Assembly: GCF_000688655.1 (NCBI RefSeq)
Contig: NZ_JIBO01000006.1
Coordinates: 148,354 to 156,884, forward strand
Source: Lonsdalea quercina subsp. quercina
GTDB lineage: Bacteria > Pseudomonadota > Gammaproteobacteria > Enterobacterales > Enterobacteriaceae
Reading direction: 5' to 3'
DNA: 8,531 bases
Below the pieces are notes generated by a model. It did not search any database, had not been told where the DNA came from, and worked only from the letters and a program-made list of their open reading frames with translations. How positions within the stretch are numbered: position 1 is the first letter of the stretch; every line of letters starts with the position of its first letter. Position numbers and translations under genes: made by a program. Positions 1 through 6,436 of the stretch are shown here, one piece after another.

Positions 1-1
1 C

Positions 2-295
2 CTGAATTACTCGTTGACGATCGTGGTCATCACGGGGGTGACGACAGGCATTTTCGGCGGGATCTTGCGGGATATTTTCTGCAACCGCACGCCGATGGTG
101 CTGCGTAAAGAGCTGTATGCCTGCGTCTCGCTGCTGGTCGCGTTGCTGTATCTCGGTTTTCGGCACGTCGGCCTTAACCACGATATCAACCAACTTCTTT
201 CCTTTTTGATCGGACTCTCTGTGCGCTTGGCGGCAATTCGCTGGTCATGGCAACTGCCGGTATTTACCTATATGCCCGGAAGTTGGAAAGGGTAA
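2..295 (+). CDS. TRIC / UPF0126 family cation-channel-like membrane protein, 3' end only
   Basis: The frame is open to the left edge, so only the last 97 residues are present; the family is usually about 205 residues long. The visible part carries the signature GIFGGILRD followed by CNRTPMVLRKELYA. This is the GGxxRD-type motif that marks each half of UPF0126/TRIC proteins (YadS and YicG in E. coli). Hydrophobic stretches before it, around SLLVALLYLGF and around LLSFLIGLSVRL are consistent with transmembrane helices of the second repeat of an inner-membrane protein. It ends in TAA. The family is related to trimeric intracellular cation channels; the substrate of this member cannot be told from the sequence. 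It converges with the tRNA-Tyr operon, with about 54 bp between its stop and the first repeat. I see no intrinsic terminator in that gap. I am sure of the family but not of which paralogue it is. Confidence 0.85.
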   Translation: MNYSLTIVVITGVTTGIFGGILRDIFCNRTPMVLRKELYACVSLLVALLYLGFRHVGLNHDINQLLSFLIGLSVRLAAIRWSWQLPVFTYMPGSWKG

Positions 296-349
296 GCGAG
301 CGGCATTGGCTCATAGAGGGATCTTGAGGCCGACTGCGAGATGTGGAGA

Positions 350-520
350 GGAACAGGCAACTTCAGCGTGTTGGGTTTGCTTGGGGAGAGACTCTGAGAA
401 GATGGTGGTGGGGGAAGGATGACTCGTCACTTCGTTCCTCGCCCTTCGGGCCGTGCTGCGCACGTTGTCTCGCTATGCTCGACTCGAACCTTGTCGAAGG
501 TTCTCACCTTCCCCCCTACG
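350..520 (-). repeat. tRNA-Tyr-associated tandem repeat, distal full copy (171 bp)
   Basis: This direct repeat unit starts at ggaacaggc and contains the 18-bp tRNA 3'-end copy at 403-420, identical to tRNA positions 744-761. It differs from the next unit by three substitutions (359, 389, 394) and one extra C in the C-run at 511-516. Each unit contains a perfect 7-bp hairpin (486-492 with 497-503, loop GTCG) and shorter GC hairpins. The strand given is that of the presumed tRNA transcript. Confidence 0.9.
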
Positions 521-690
521 GGAACAGGCGACTTCAGCGTGTTGGGTTTGCTTGGGGAGGGACTTTGAGAAGATGGTGGTGGGGGAAGGATGACTCGTCA
601 CTTCGTTCCTCGCCCTTCGGGCCGTGCTGCGCACGTTGTCTCGCTATGCTCGACTCGAACCTTGTCGAAGGTTCTCACCTTCCCCCTACG
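521..690 (-). repeat. tRNA-Tyr-associated tandem repeat, proximal full copy (170 bp)
   Basis: This is the second full unit, abutting the first with no spacer. The tRNA 3'-end mimic is at 574-591. The same 7-bp hairpin lies at 657-663 with 668-674. The near identity to the first unit implies recent duplication or continuing gene conversion. Confidence 0.9.
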
Positions 691-743
691 GGAACAGGCA
701 ACTTCAGCATGTTGGGTTTGCTTGGGGAGAGACTCTGAGAAGA

Positions 744-761
<18 letters not shown>
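691..761 (-). repeat. partial third repeat copy running into the tRNA-Tyr 3' end
   Basis: These 71 bp match the start of the repeat unit, with one substitution relative to the distal copy (gcatg for gcgtg). They continue into the real tRNA 3' end at 744-761, after which homology stops and the rest of the tRNA begins. The array is therefore in phase with the tRNA, and its units look like truncated downstream copies of the tRNA's 3' terminus and flank. Confidence 0.88.
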
Positions 762-828
<67 letters not shown>

Positions 829-856
829 ACTGGCCTGAAACGTGTTTTGCGTTAAG

Positions 857-892
857 CGGGGCGCATCATAACAAATGCCGCGCCCCTGTAAA
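857..892 (-). promoter_or_regulatory. tyrT promoter with stringent-type GC discriminator
   Basis: On the minus strand there is a -35 TTTACA (887-892), a 16-bp spacer and a -10 TATGAT (865-870). A GC-rich discriminator, GCGCCCC, follows, and the start is probably G at 857. The hexamers, spacer length and discriminator match the E. coli tyrT promoter, the classic stringently controlled (ppGpp/DksA-inhibited) and Fis-activated promoter. Growth-rate control is therefore expected. Fis sites upstream of the -35 are likely by analogy, but I could not place them firmly. Confidence 0.9.
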
Positions 893-897
893 GTCTG

Positions 898-931
898 AAC
901 CGGCAAATTCAGATTCGTTTGCCGGTTTTTT
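898..931. terminator. 10-bp stem-loop with T-run between purU and tyrT
   Basis: AACCGGCAAA (898-907) pairs perfectly with TTTGCCGGTT (918-927) around a 10-nt loop. A run of six T follows on the plus strand (926-931). The position, downstream of purU on the minus strand, suggests a purU terminator. On the minus strand, however, the tail is only TTCAGAC; the good T-run faces plus. It may act in both directions or mainly block antisense transcription. It abuts the tyrT -35, so it occupies the promoter's upstream activating region. Confidence 0.55.
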
Positions 932-979
932 ATGCCATCTGACGCTGTCTTGAGCGGCTCGATGACATGAGGTTAAACG

Positions 980-1828
980 TTACAGGATGATCGTGCGATT
1001 CCCATAGACGAAAACTCGCTGTGCCAGCACTTGATAGAGCGCTCGGCTGAGGACGTTTTTCTCGACGTCGCGACCCGCACGCATCATGTCGTCCGCGGTA
1101 TAGGTGTGATCAACATGAATCACGTCCTGCATGATGATGGGGCCTTCATCCAGACTGTCATTCACATAGTGAGCCGTGGCGCCGATGATTTTGACGCCAC
1201 GCTCATACGCCTGGTGGTAAGGGCGGGCGCCGATAAATGCAGGCAGGAATGAATGGTGAATATTGATAACCTGATTCGGGTAGTGCTGTACGAAGGCCGG
1301 GGTCAGGACCCGCATGTATTTCGCCAGGACCACATAGTCCGGCTGATACTGGTCGATCTGCGCGATCATTTTTTGATCGTGTTCGTCGCGGGATAATCCT
1401 TCGTGACTAATCAGATGGAACGGAATATCGAAACGTTCAACCAGCGTGCGCAGCGTTTCGTGGTTACCAATCACCGCGGCGATTTCGACATCTAAGCCAC
1501 CGTAGGCGTTTTTCATCAACAGGTCGCCGAGGCAGTGAGCTTCTTTGGTCACCAGAATCACAATGCGACGACGACCTGCGTTGCTGAGTTCTCGAACGGA
1601 GCCTGCAGGTAAAGCGCTGTCCAGATCTTCCAGCAATGTATTATCGTTGAAAATGCCTTCTAATTCGGTGCGCATGAAGAATCGCCCGGTGCGATGGTCG
1701 ACATACTCGGAGTTCTGCACGATGTTCAACTCGTGCTTATAGCAAATGTTGGTTATTTTTGCGATTAGCCCTTTCGAATCAGGGCAGATGGTACGAAGAA
1801 CTTTTCTTTGTATATTCTGGGATTGCAT
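980..1828 (-). CDS. purU: formyltetrahydrofolate deformylase
   Basis: PurU hydrolyses 10-formyl-THF to THF and formate. In E. coli it supplies formate to PurT and balances the one-carbon pool, and it is regulated by methionine and glycine. The product is 282 aa (E. coli 280). An N-terminal ACT domain (about residues 8-85, starting QRKVLRTICPDSKGLIAKI) precedes a formyltransferase fold (about 87-282). The catalytic triad of the family is intact: N189 and H191 in VINIHHSFLPAF, and D227 in NDSLDEGP. The frame extends upstream to a TTG at 1861, but ATG at 1828 matches the E. coli N-terminus and has AGGA about 11 nt upstream, so I chose it. It lies 70 bp downstream of ychJ on the same strand and could share its transcript or have its own promoter. 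It is cytosolic. Confidence 0.97.
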   Translation of the reverse strand: MQSQNIQRKVLRTICPDSKGLIAKITNICYKHELNIVQNSEYVDHRTGRFFMRTELEGIFNDNTLLEDLDSALPAGSVRELSNAGRRRIVILVTKEAHCLGDLLMKNAYGGLDVEIAAVIGNHETLRTLVERFDIPFHLISHEGLSRDEHDQKMIAQIDQYQPDYVVLAKYMRVLTPAFVQHYPNQVINIHHSFLPAFIGARPYHQAYERGVKIIGATAHYVNDSLDEGPIIMQDVIHVDHTYTADDMMRAGRDVEKNVLSRALYQVLAQRVFVYGNRTIIL

Positions 1829-1898
1829 GGGGGTGTCGATCCTGTCCAAAGCAAATATCAATTATTTTTTCAGCGCGCGGGAAGGGCGAGCTGTCACT

Positions 1899-2366
1899 CT
1901 ATTGTCCGCAGCACTTTTTGTATTTTTTACCTGAGCCGCAGGGACAGGCTTCATTTCTGCCAGTAGGCAGATGAACGCCGTCGACATAGTACCAGCGATC
2001 GTGATGGCGAAGGAAGCGTGAGCGCTCTCTCATCAATACGTTACGGTGAGGCGTGTCCTTGTCTGCATATCGCGCCGCAAACTCGACGAATCCTTCATCG
2101 GCCGCTTTCCCCGCACTCGTCGCCAGTACGTTAAGACCCCGCCATTCTGTGTTGCTGCAGGTGGCTGCGATATCGGCTCGAAAGTTTTCGGCCTGACAGG
2201 TTGGGTGCCATGTGGCTATCAGATAGTCAATGTCTTGTTGAACGTAAGCGCTATAGCGCGATCGCATCAGCGATTCTGGGGAGGGAGCGGCCTTGACACC
2301 CTGAATATAAGGCTTACAGCAGCGTGAAAAGGGTTGTTGATTGCCGCAAAAGCAACATTCGGACAC
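1899..2366 (-). CDS. ychJ: YchJ, UPF0225 protein with two SEC-C zinc motifs
   Basis: The product is 155 aa (E. coli YchJ 152). The C-terminal SEC-C motif is canonical: RNEACPCGSGKKYKKCC with Cys 141, 143, 152 and 153, as in the zinc-binding tail of SecA. An N-terminal Cys cluster (C4, C5, C7, C16, C17) is a looser version, reading CCFCG where E. coli has CPCGS. The central region (PESLMRSRYSAYV, DYLIATWHPTC, RSRFLRHHDRWYYVDG) is the UPF0225 core. The start codon is GTG at 2364-2366, with AAGGT at 2374-2378 eight nucleotides upstream and no in-frame ATG nearby. Its function is unknown; metal binding or an SecA/ribosome-related role is inference from the motif only. It is divergent from rssA and upstream of purU. 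Confidence 0.95.
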   Translation of the reverse strand: MSECCFCGNQQPFSRCCKPYIQGVKAAPSPESLMRSRYSAYVQQDIDYLIATWHPTCQAENFRADIAATCSNTEWRGLNVLATSAGKAADEGFVEFAARYADKDTPHRNVLMRERSRFLRHHDRWYYVDGVHLPTGRNEACPCGSGKKYKKCCGQ

Positions 2367-2446
2367 AATATCTACCTTAATAATTTTTTAATGAATTAAC
2401 TAGTTGAGACGTATCTTAAAAACACTTCATATAGTACCCAGCGAGT

Positions 2447-2473
2447 TTGACGCATGGCAATGTAGTCTAGAAT
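2447..2473 (+). promoter_or_regulatory. possible rssA promoter
   Basis: The ychJ-rssA divergent gap (2367-2494) contains TTGACG (2447-2452) and TAGAAT (2468-2473) with a short 15-bp spacer. This would start transcription about 15 nt upstream of the rssA ribosome-binding site. The spacer is shorter than ideal, so this is tentative. In E. coli the rssAB promoter is RpoS-dependent, closing a feedback loop on RpoS; I cannot confirm that here. Confidence 0.3.
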
Positions 2474-2494
2474 AAAGCAGGCAGGGGGGAAACC

Positions 2495-3400
2495 ATGCGT
2501 AAGGTCAAGGTCGGATTGGCTTTGGGATCCGGTGCTGCAAAAGGATGGGCACATATTGGCGTCATCAATGCGTTGAAAGATCTCGGCATTGAGCCTGAAA
2601 TCGTCGCCGGATGTTCGGTTGGATCGTTGGTTGGCGCAGCTTATGCGACGAATCAGTTGGACAGCATGGCGCGTTGGGTCAGTGGTTTCGGCTATTGGGA
2701 TGTGATCCGACTAATGGATCTGTCGTGGCGGCGAGGAGGATTACTGAGGGGCGATCGTGTTTTCGAACATGTTCGTCAGTTGTTGCGTACCCAGCGTATT
2801 GAGGATTGCGCCATCAAGTTTGGCGCGGTTGCCACCAATTTGAGTACAGGTCGTGAACTCTGGCTGACAGAGGGAGATCTGCACCTGTCTATACGCGCTT
2901 CATGCAGTATGCCGGGGTTGCTGTCCCCGGTCTCGTTCAACGGCTATTGGCTGGTGGATGGCGCTGTCGTCAATCCTGTCCCCGTGTCATTAACGAGGGC
3001 CTTGGGCGCGGATGTCGTGATAGCCGTTGATTTACAGCATGATGCAAGTCTGAAAAGTCATGATTTGCTCTCCGTGAAACCGCCTCAACCGGCGATGGAA
3101 GCCGTATCGGTAGGAGGGTGGTCGCAGCGGATACGCGAGCGACTTCACCTGAGAGGACGGCGTCCGGCGGAAGTCAGACCTACGGCGATGGAGATTATGA
3201 GCACCTCGATTCAGGTGCTTGAAAACCGCCTGAAAATGAGCCGTATGGCCGGGGACCCGCCGGATGTATTGATTCAACCCTACTGCCCGCAGATAGCGAC
3301 GCTGGATTTTCATCGCGCGCAGGAAGCCATAGAGGCGGGCAGACGGGCGGTAGAAAAACAACGAGAGATGTTATTGCCATTGGTTCACCGGGCTACCTGA
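2495..3400 (+). CDS. rssA: RssA, patatin-like phospholipase family protein
   Basis: The product is 301 aa, the same length as E. coli RssA. It has all the features of the bacterial patatin fold. The oxyanion loop GSGAAKGWAH is at residues 11-20. The nucleophile elbow G39-C-S41-V-G43 is a GxSxG motif, and D155 of the DGA motif in WLVDGAVVNP completes the Ser-Asp dyad. It is therefore predicted to be an active lipid acyl hydrolase, although no physiological substrate is established. The start is ATG with a strong AGGGGGGA just upstream. It lies 73 bp before rssB on the same strand, as in the E. coli rssAB operon. Despite the operon, E. coli RssA is not required for RpoS turnover. The region around residues 183-230 is the least conserved. 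No signal peptide or membrane helix is visible. Confidence 0.96.
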   Translation: MRKVKVGLALGSGAAKGWAHIGVINALKDLGIEPEIVAGCSVGSLVGAAYATNQLDSMARWVSGFGYWDVIRLMDLSWRRGGLLRGDRVFEHVRQLLRTQRIEDCAIKFGAVATNLSTGRELWLTEGDLHLSIRASCSMPGLLSPVSFNGYWLVDGAVVNPVPVSLTRALGADVVIAVDLQHDASLKSHDLLSVKPPQPAMEAVSVGGWSQRIRERLHLRGRRPAEVRPTAMEIMSTSIQVLENRLKMSRMAGDPPDVLIQPYCPQIATLDFHRAQEAIEAGRRAVEKQREMLLPLVHRAT

Positions 3401-3473
3401 GCCACATTCGGGTAGTCTGAATGACAACATCAGCACGATGAATATGAACAGACTGAGTTTTAAGGGGCAACTG

Positions 3474-4490
3474 ATGGCACGACCATTAACGGGGAAAGAG
3501 ATTTTAATCGTTGAAGACGAAGCTGTTTTCCGGTCTGTGCTGGCTGGTTATCTGACCTCATTGGGCGCCAACGTCATAGAAGCGGACAATGGCCACAATG
3601 CCTTCGAAATGATTACTCACCAGCAGCCGGATCTCATCATCTGCGATTTGAATATGCCTACCATGGGCGGATTTGAGTTTGTCGATCGATTTCGTCAGCA
3701 GAATACCGACACACCTATCCTCGTCATATCGGCAACCAGTCACATGGCTGATGTCGCGAAAATATTACGGCTCGGTGTTCAGGATGTCCTACTGAAACCG
3801 GTCAATGATTATAGCCGATTACGCGAAACGGTAATGTCATGTCTTTACCCTGATATGTTTACTTCACAGGTGAGTGAAGTCGATAAGTTAATGCAGGATA
3901 TGGAATCGCTGAATCAATGCCCGGCCGATGTAAACAAACTATTGGAGCAATTACAGCCGCCTGTCAATCAGACGATTGCGCAGTGCCGTATTAATTATCG
4001 GCAACTCACCGTAGCGGATCATCCTGGATTAGTATTGGATATCGTTGCGTTATCTGAAGATGAACTGGCGTTTTACTGCTTGGACGTTACACAGGCCGAT
4101 CATAATAATGGTGTCGTTGCTGCATTGTTATTACGCGCATTATTCAACGGGCTATTACGCGATCATCTCGCCAATCAGCAGCGTAAACAGCCTGAATTAT
4201 CCATGTTGTTAAGACAAGTGAATCAACTGTTACGTCATGCCGGTCTTAAGGGCGAGTTTCCATTATTGGTCGGTTATTACCATCACAGTGTGAAAAAACT
4301 GATTCTTATTTCCGCAGGATTACATGCGACGCTTAGCGTAAAAGAAAATCAGTTGATGCTTCATAGCGGAATTCCGCTTGGCGCAAAGGATAGCGCTTAT
4401 CTGAATCAACTCGGATATCAGTGCGAATCGTGGCAATGTCAGATATGGGGAAGTGGTGGGCAACTACGTTTAATGGTTTCTACGGATTAA
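3474..4490 (+). CDS. rssB: RssB, response-regulator adaptor for RpoS degradation
   Basis: RssB binds the stress sigma factor RpoS and delivers it to ClpXP. It is inhibited by anti-adaptors (IraP, IraM, IraD in E. coli) and tuned by phosphorylation. The product is 338 aa (E. coli 337). The N-terminal receiver domain has the acidic pocket VEDE, the phosphorylatable D58 (IICDLNMP), a Ser/Thr switch in VISAT and K108 in LLKPV, all at E. coli numbering. A linker (about 120-160) leads to the PP2C-like C-terminal domain, which lacks phosphatase activity (NYRQLTVADHPGLVLD, AALLLRALFNGLL, LLVGYYH). An upstream in-frame ATG exists at 3438, but ATG 3474 matches the E. coli start and has AAGGGG seven nucleotides upstream, so it is preferred. 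It probably shares a transcript with rssA. I see no intrinsic terminator before galU. Confidence 0.97.
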   Translation: MARPLTGKEILIVEDEAVFRSVLAGYLTSLGANVIEADNGHNAFEMITHQQPDLIICDLNMPTMGGFEFVDRFRQQNTDTPILVISATSHMADVAKILRLGVQDVLLKPVNDYSRLRETVMSCLYPDMFTSQVSEVDKLMQDMESLNQCPADVNKLLEQLQPPVNQTIAQCRINYRQLTVADHPGLVLDIVALSEDELAFYCLDVTQADHNNGVVAALLLRALFNGLLRDHLANQQRKQPELSMLLRQVNQLLRHAGLKGEFPLLVGYYHHSVKKLILISAGLHATLSVKENQLMLHSGIPLGAKDSAYLNQLGYQCESWQCQIWGSGGQLRLMVSTD

Positions 4491-4623
4491 TCTGATGGTC
4501 ACCGGGATAAGCATACTTCAACCTGTAGCGACGCATTGTAATTATTTGGCTTTCTACAATTTGAGGGGTAATGCGCTTTCTTTTTCCGAGTATGGGTCAG
4601 TACCGAGCAATGCGTATCGTAAC

Positions 4624-4632
4624 TGATATACT
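4624..4632 (+). promoter_or_regulatory. possible extended -10 promoter for galU
   Basis: TGATATACT is an extended -10 (TG-n-TATACT) 62 bp before the galU ATG, giving a leader of about 55 nt. No good -35 is found at 16-18 bp, which extended -10 promoters can tolerate. The 204-bp rssB-galU gap has no terminator, so galU may also receive readthrough from rssAB. Confidence 0.45.
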
Positions 4633-4694
4633 CAGTGCTCATGGGTAGAAGATAAATAAAGCTCATTATTTGAACGAAATATACGAGGTTGTTT

Positions 4695-5606
4695 ATGTCA
4701 GCTGTCAATAAAAAAGTAAAAAAAGCGGTCATTCCTGTGGCCGGGCTGGGAACGCGGATGCTGCCAGCCACCAAGGCTATTCCAAAAGAAATGTTACCGC
4801 TGGTTGATAAACCTTTAATTCAATACGTAGTCAATGAATGTATTGCGGCAGGCATTAACGAAATTATTCTGGTAACGCATTCCTCCAAAAATTCGATTGA
4901 AAACCACTTCGATACCAGCTTTGAACTTGAAGCTATGTTAGAAAAACGTGTTAAGCGACAACTGTTGGATGAAGTTAAATCGATTTGTCCTGAGCATGTG
5001 ACTATTATGCAAGTACGTCAGGGCGTGGCTAAAGGCCTGGGGCACGCGGTATTGTGCGCCTATCCTCTGGTGGGCGACGAACCCGTGGCGGTTATTTTGC
5101 CGGACGTCATCATTGACGAATACGAGAGTAACCTGAAGAAAGACAATCTCAGTGAAATGCTTCAACGTTTCGATGAAACTGGACATAGCCAGATAATGGT
5201 TGAGCCTGTTGAAGACGTCAGCAGCTATGGGGTCGTGGACTGCCAGGGAAGGGAACTGAAGCCAGGTGATAGCGCGCCTATGGTTGGCGTTGTTGAAAAG
5301 CCGAAAGCAGATGAAGCGCCATCAAACCTGGCTGTTGTCGGCCGTTATGTTCTGTCGGCTCAAATTTGGGACTTCCTGAAGAAAACGCCTCCGGGAGCAG
5401 GGAATGAAATTCAGCTCACCGATGCTATCGCAATGTTAATGGAGGAAGAGACCGTCGAGGCTTATCACCTTAAAGGTATCAGTCACGACTGCGGAAATAA
5501 GCTGGGTTATATGTCAGCTTTCGTAGAATACGGGTTGCGCCACAAAACGTTGGGTTCTGAGTTCAACCAGTGGTTGAAAACAGCCGTTCAGGAAGAAAAC
5601 AACTAA
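4695..5606 (+). CDS. galU: UTP-glucose-1-phosphate uridylyltransferase
   Basis: GalU makes UDP-glucose from UTP and glucose-1-phosphate. This is the donor for LPS core, capsule/exopolysaccharide, trehalose, osmoregulated glucans and galactose metabolism. The product is 303 aa (E. coli 302) and very close to it throughout. The nucleotidyltransferase signature [12 protein letters not shown] (residues 16-27) is followed by [16 protein letters not shown]. Further on come the catalytic-core [10 protein letters not shown], the sugar-binding VEKPK segment and [12 protein letters not shown]. The frame extends six bases upstream to a TTG, but ATG 4695 matches the E. coli start and has GAGG (4685-4688) six nucleotides upstream. 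It converges with hns and shares a bidirectional terminator with it. In E. coli, UDP-glucose also influences RpoS levels and cell division, so its place beside rssB may be more than chance; that link is inference. Confidence 0.98.
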   Translation: MSAVNKKVKKAVIPVAGLGTRMLPATKAIPKEMLPLVDKPLIQYVVNECIAAGINEIILVTHSSKNSIENHFDTSFELEAMLEKRVKRQLLDEVKSICPEHVTIMQVRQGVAKGLGHAVLCAYPLVGDEPVAVILPDVIIDEYESNLKKDNLSEMLQRFDETGHSQIMVEPVEDVSSYGVVDCQGRELKPGDSAPMVGVVEKPKADEAPSNLAVVGRYVLSAQIWDFLKKTPPGAGNEIQLTDAIAMLMEEETVEAYHLKGISHDCGNKLGYMSAFVEYGLRHKTLGSEFNQWLKTAVQEENN

Positions 5607-5616
5607 TCAATATCAT

Positions 5617-5638
5617 CCCTCTGTTCTATTGCAGAGGG
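5617..5638 (+). other. small stem-loop after galU
   Basis: CCCTCTG (5617-5623) pairs with CAGAGGG (5632-5638) around 8 nt, eleven bases after the galU stop. No T-run follows, so it is not an intrinsic terminator. It could stabilise the 3' end of the mRNA or help pausing before the main terminator. Confidence 0.4.
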
Positions 5639-5680
5639 CCTCCTCCCAGCCTGTCTCACGTGTTTTTCCCATTAAATTAA

Positions 5681-5716
5681 ATAAAAAAACACCCCCTGCG
5701 AACAGGGGGTGTTTTA
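5681..5716. terminator. bidirectional terminator between galU and hns
   Basis: A perfect 13-bp stem, 5686-5698 with 5703-5715, closes the tetraloop CGAA. The stem has a CACCCCCTG/CAGGGGGTG core flanked by A-runs on the left (5683-5689) and T-runs on the right (5712-5715). RNA from galU reads stem then UUUU. RNA from hns reads stem then seven U. It serves both convergent genes, with the stronger tail on the hns side. Confidence 0.93.
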
Positions 5717-5739
5717 TAAGAATTAATTATTTGGTGGTA

Positions 5740-6147
5740 TTAAAGCAGGAAGTCATCCAGAGATTTACCCTGTTCTTCGATTGCCTTTTTGATCACTGCC
5801 GGGGTACGACCCTGGCCTGTCCAGGTTTTGACTTCGCCATTTTCATCGGTGTACTGGTATTTAGCAGGGCGAGCAGCACGTTTGCTTTTACCAGCAACTT
5901 TAGTAGAGCCTAAAGACTGAAGCAGTTCATTGGGATCGATGCCGTCAGCAATTAACATATCGCGATACTGCTGCAATTTGCGAGTACGCTCTTCAATTTC
6001 TGCCTGAGCTTGGCTTTCTTCTTCGCGGCGTTCATTAACCACGACTTCCAGTTTTTCCAGCATTTCTTCCAGGGTTTCCAGACTACATTCTCTTGCCTGG
6101 GCGCGCAGGGTACGGATGTTGTTTAGAATCTTTAGTGCTTCGCTCAT
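5740..6147 (-). CDS. hns: H-NS nucleoid-associated silencing protein
   Basis: H-NS coats and bridges curved AT-rich DNA and silences horizontally acquired and virulence genes. The product is 135 aa (E. coli 137). The N-terminal oligomerisation coiled coil covers about residues 1-64 ([16 protein letters not shown], then a Glu/Arg-rich helix). A second dimerisation helix and a basic linker follow ([11 protein letters not shown]), then the C-terminal DNA-binding domain with [12 protein letters not shown], whose Q112-G-R114 inserts into the minor groove. The ATG has only a weak ribosome-binding site (GAGA), as in E. coli, where hns translation is controlled by DsrA RNA; whether that sRNA exists here is unknown. 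hns is typically autorepressed, and its upstream DNA is very AT-rich. It converges with galU. This is the core hns, not a short plasmid paralogue, judging by its position and sequence. Confidence 0.98.
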   Translation of the reverse strand: MSEALKILNNIRTLRAQARECSLETLEEMLEKLEVVVNERREEESQAQAEIEERTRKLQQYRDMLIADGIDPNELLQSLGSTKVAGKSKRAARPAKYQYTDENGEVKTWTGQGRTPAVIKKAIEEQGKSLDDFLL

Positions 6148-6190
6148 TGTATTAGTCTCAAAATATATTTAATTAGTGGCTGTATGAGAG

Positions 6191-6219
6191 ATAATAGAGC
6201 GCTATTTTATTTTCTGCAA
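6191..6219 (-). promoter_or_regulatory. hns promoter
   Basis: On the minus strand there is a -35 TTGCAG (6214-6219), an exact 17-bp spacer and a -10 TATTAT (6191-6196). The predicted start is near 6184, giving a leader of about 37 nt. The AT-rich surrounding DNA fits H-NS autorepression and Fis control known from E. coli. Confidence 0.75.
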
Positions 6220-6235
6220 TAGGTAGATTTGTATT

Positions 6236-6436
6236 ATGGGCAAAAATAACAAATCTAATACAGCCATCACGTATCTACAGACAGATATAAATCTTTCAGA
6301 GTTGCTAATACATTTGGTTACGTATACGGCGCCGAATTATGGTCTGACCTGCTGCCACGGTTTGTTTATCCAACAATTAATCGCCAATTGTCCGTCCCTA
6401 CCGGCTCAATTACCTGTTACCGCCACATCCTTGTAG
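6236..6436 (+). CDS. hypothetical 66-residue ORF divergent from hns
   Basis: The ATG at 6236 starts MGKNNKSNTAITYLQTD and the frame ends at TAG after PVTATSL. A weak AGGT lies 11 nt upstream, longer than ideal. Its composition looks protein-like, with a possible helix at LSELLIHLVTYTAP, and codon use is not extreme. I recognise no family, and it has no resemblance to thymidine kinase, the gene found here in E. coli. It starts 17 bp beyond the hns -35, so any promoter for it would overlap the hns promoter. It may be a real small protein, the 5' remnant of a decayed gene (the next two frames continue in overlapping ORFs), or chance. Confidence 0.3.
   Translation: MGKNNKSNTAITYLQTDINLSELLIHLVTYTAPNYGLTCCHGLFIQQLIANCPSLPAQLPVTATSL

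Larger units (their letters stand above)
350..743 (-). ncRNA. rtT: rtT-like RNA region downstream of tRNA-Tyr
   Basis: In E. coli the tyrT transcript continues past the tRNA into 178-bp repeats, each with 19 bp of the tRNA 3' end. Processing releases rtT RNA, which has been linked to the stringent response, and the same region encodes the tiny protamine-like Tpr. This region has the same layout with 170/171-bp units. On the RNA strand each unit can fold strongly, with GAACCTT/AAGGTTC and GCCC/GGGC hairpins. The sequence GGGGGAAGG can also pair with the CCTTCCCCC of the tRNA-end copy. No U-tract terminator follows at 296-349, so termination may be Rho-dependent as in E. coli. The layout is seen directly; processing into a stable RNA is inferred by analogy. 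Confidence 0.55.

Noticed and set aside
343..738. 131-codon plus-strand ORF with internally repeated protein sequence
   Set aside because: The repetition is simply the tandem DNA repeat read in one frame, antisense to the tRNA transcript, with no ribosome-binding site.
837..855. PurR-like box (ACGCAAAACACGTTTC) in the tyrT leader
   Set aside because: The half-sites are out of register for the PurR consensus palindrome and the location is a tRNA leader, not the purU promoter.
1829..1861. Longer purU reading frame from TTG at 1861
   Set aside because: The extra 11 residues are absent from E. coli PurU, and ATG at 1828 has an acceptable AGGA upstream.
3032..3361. 109-codon minus-strand ORF within rssA
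   Set aside because: It is antisense to a well-conserved gene, with no motifs and no promoter or ribosome-binding site.
3438..3473. Upstream ATG giving a 350-residue RssB
   Set aside because: The internal ATG at 3474 matches the E. coli N-terminus and has a strong AAGGGG site. The upstream ATG has none.
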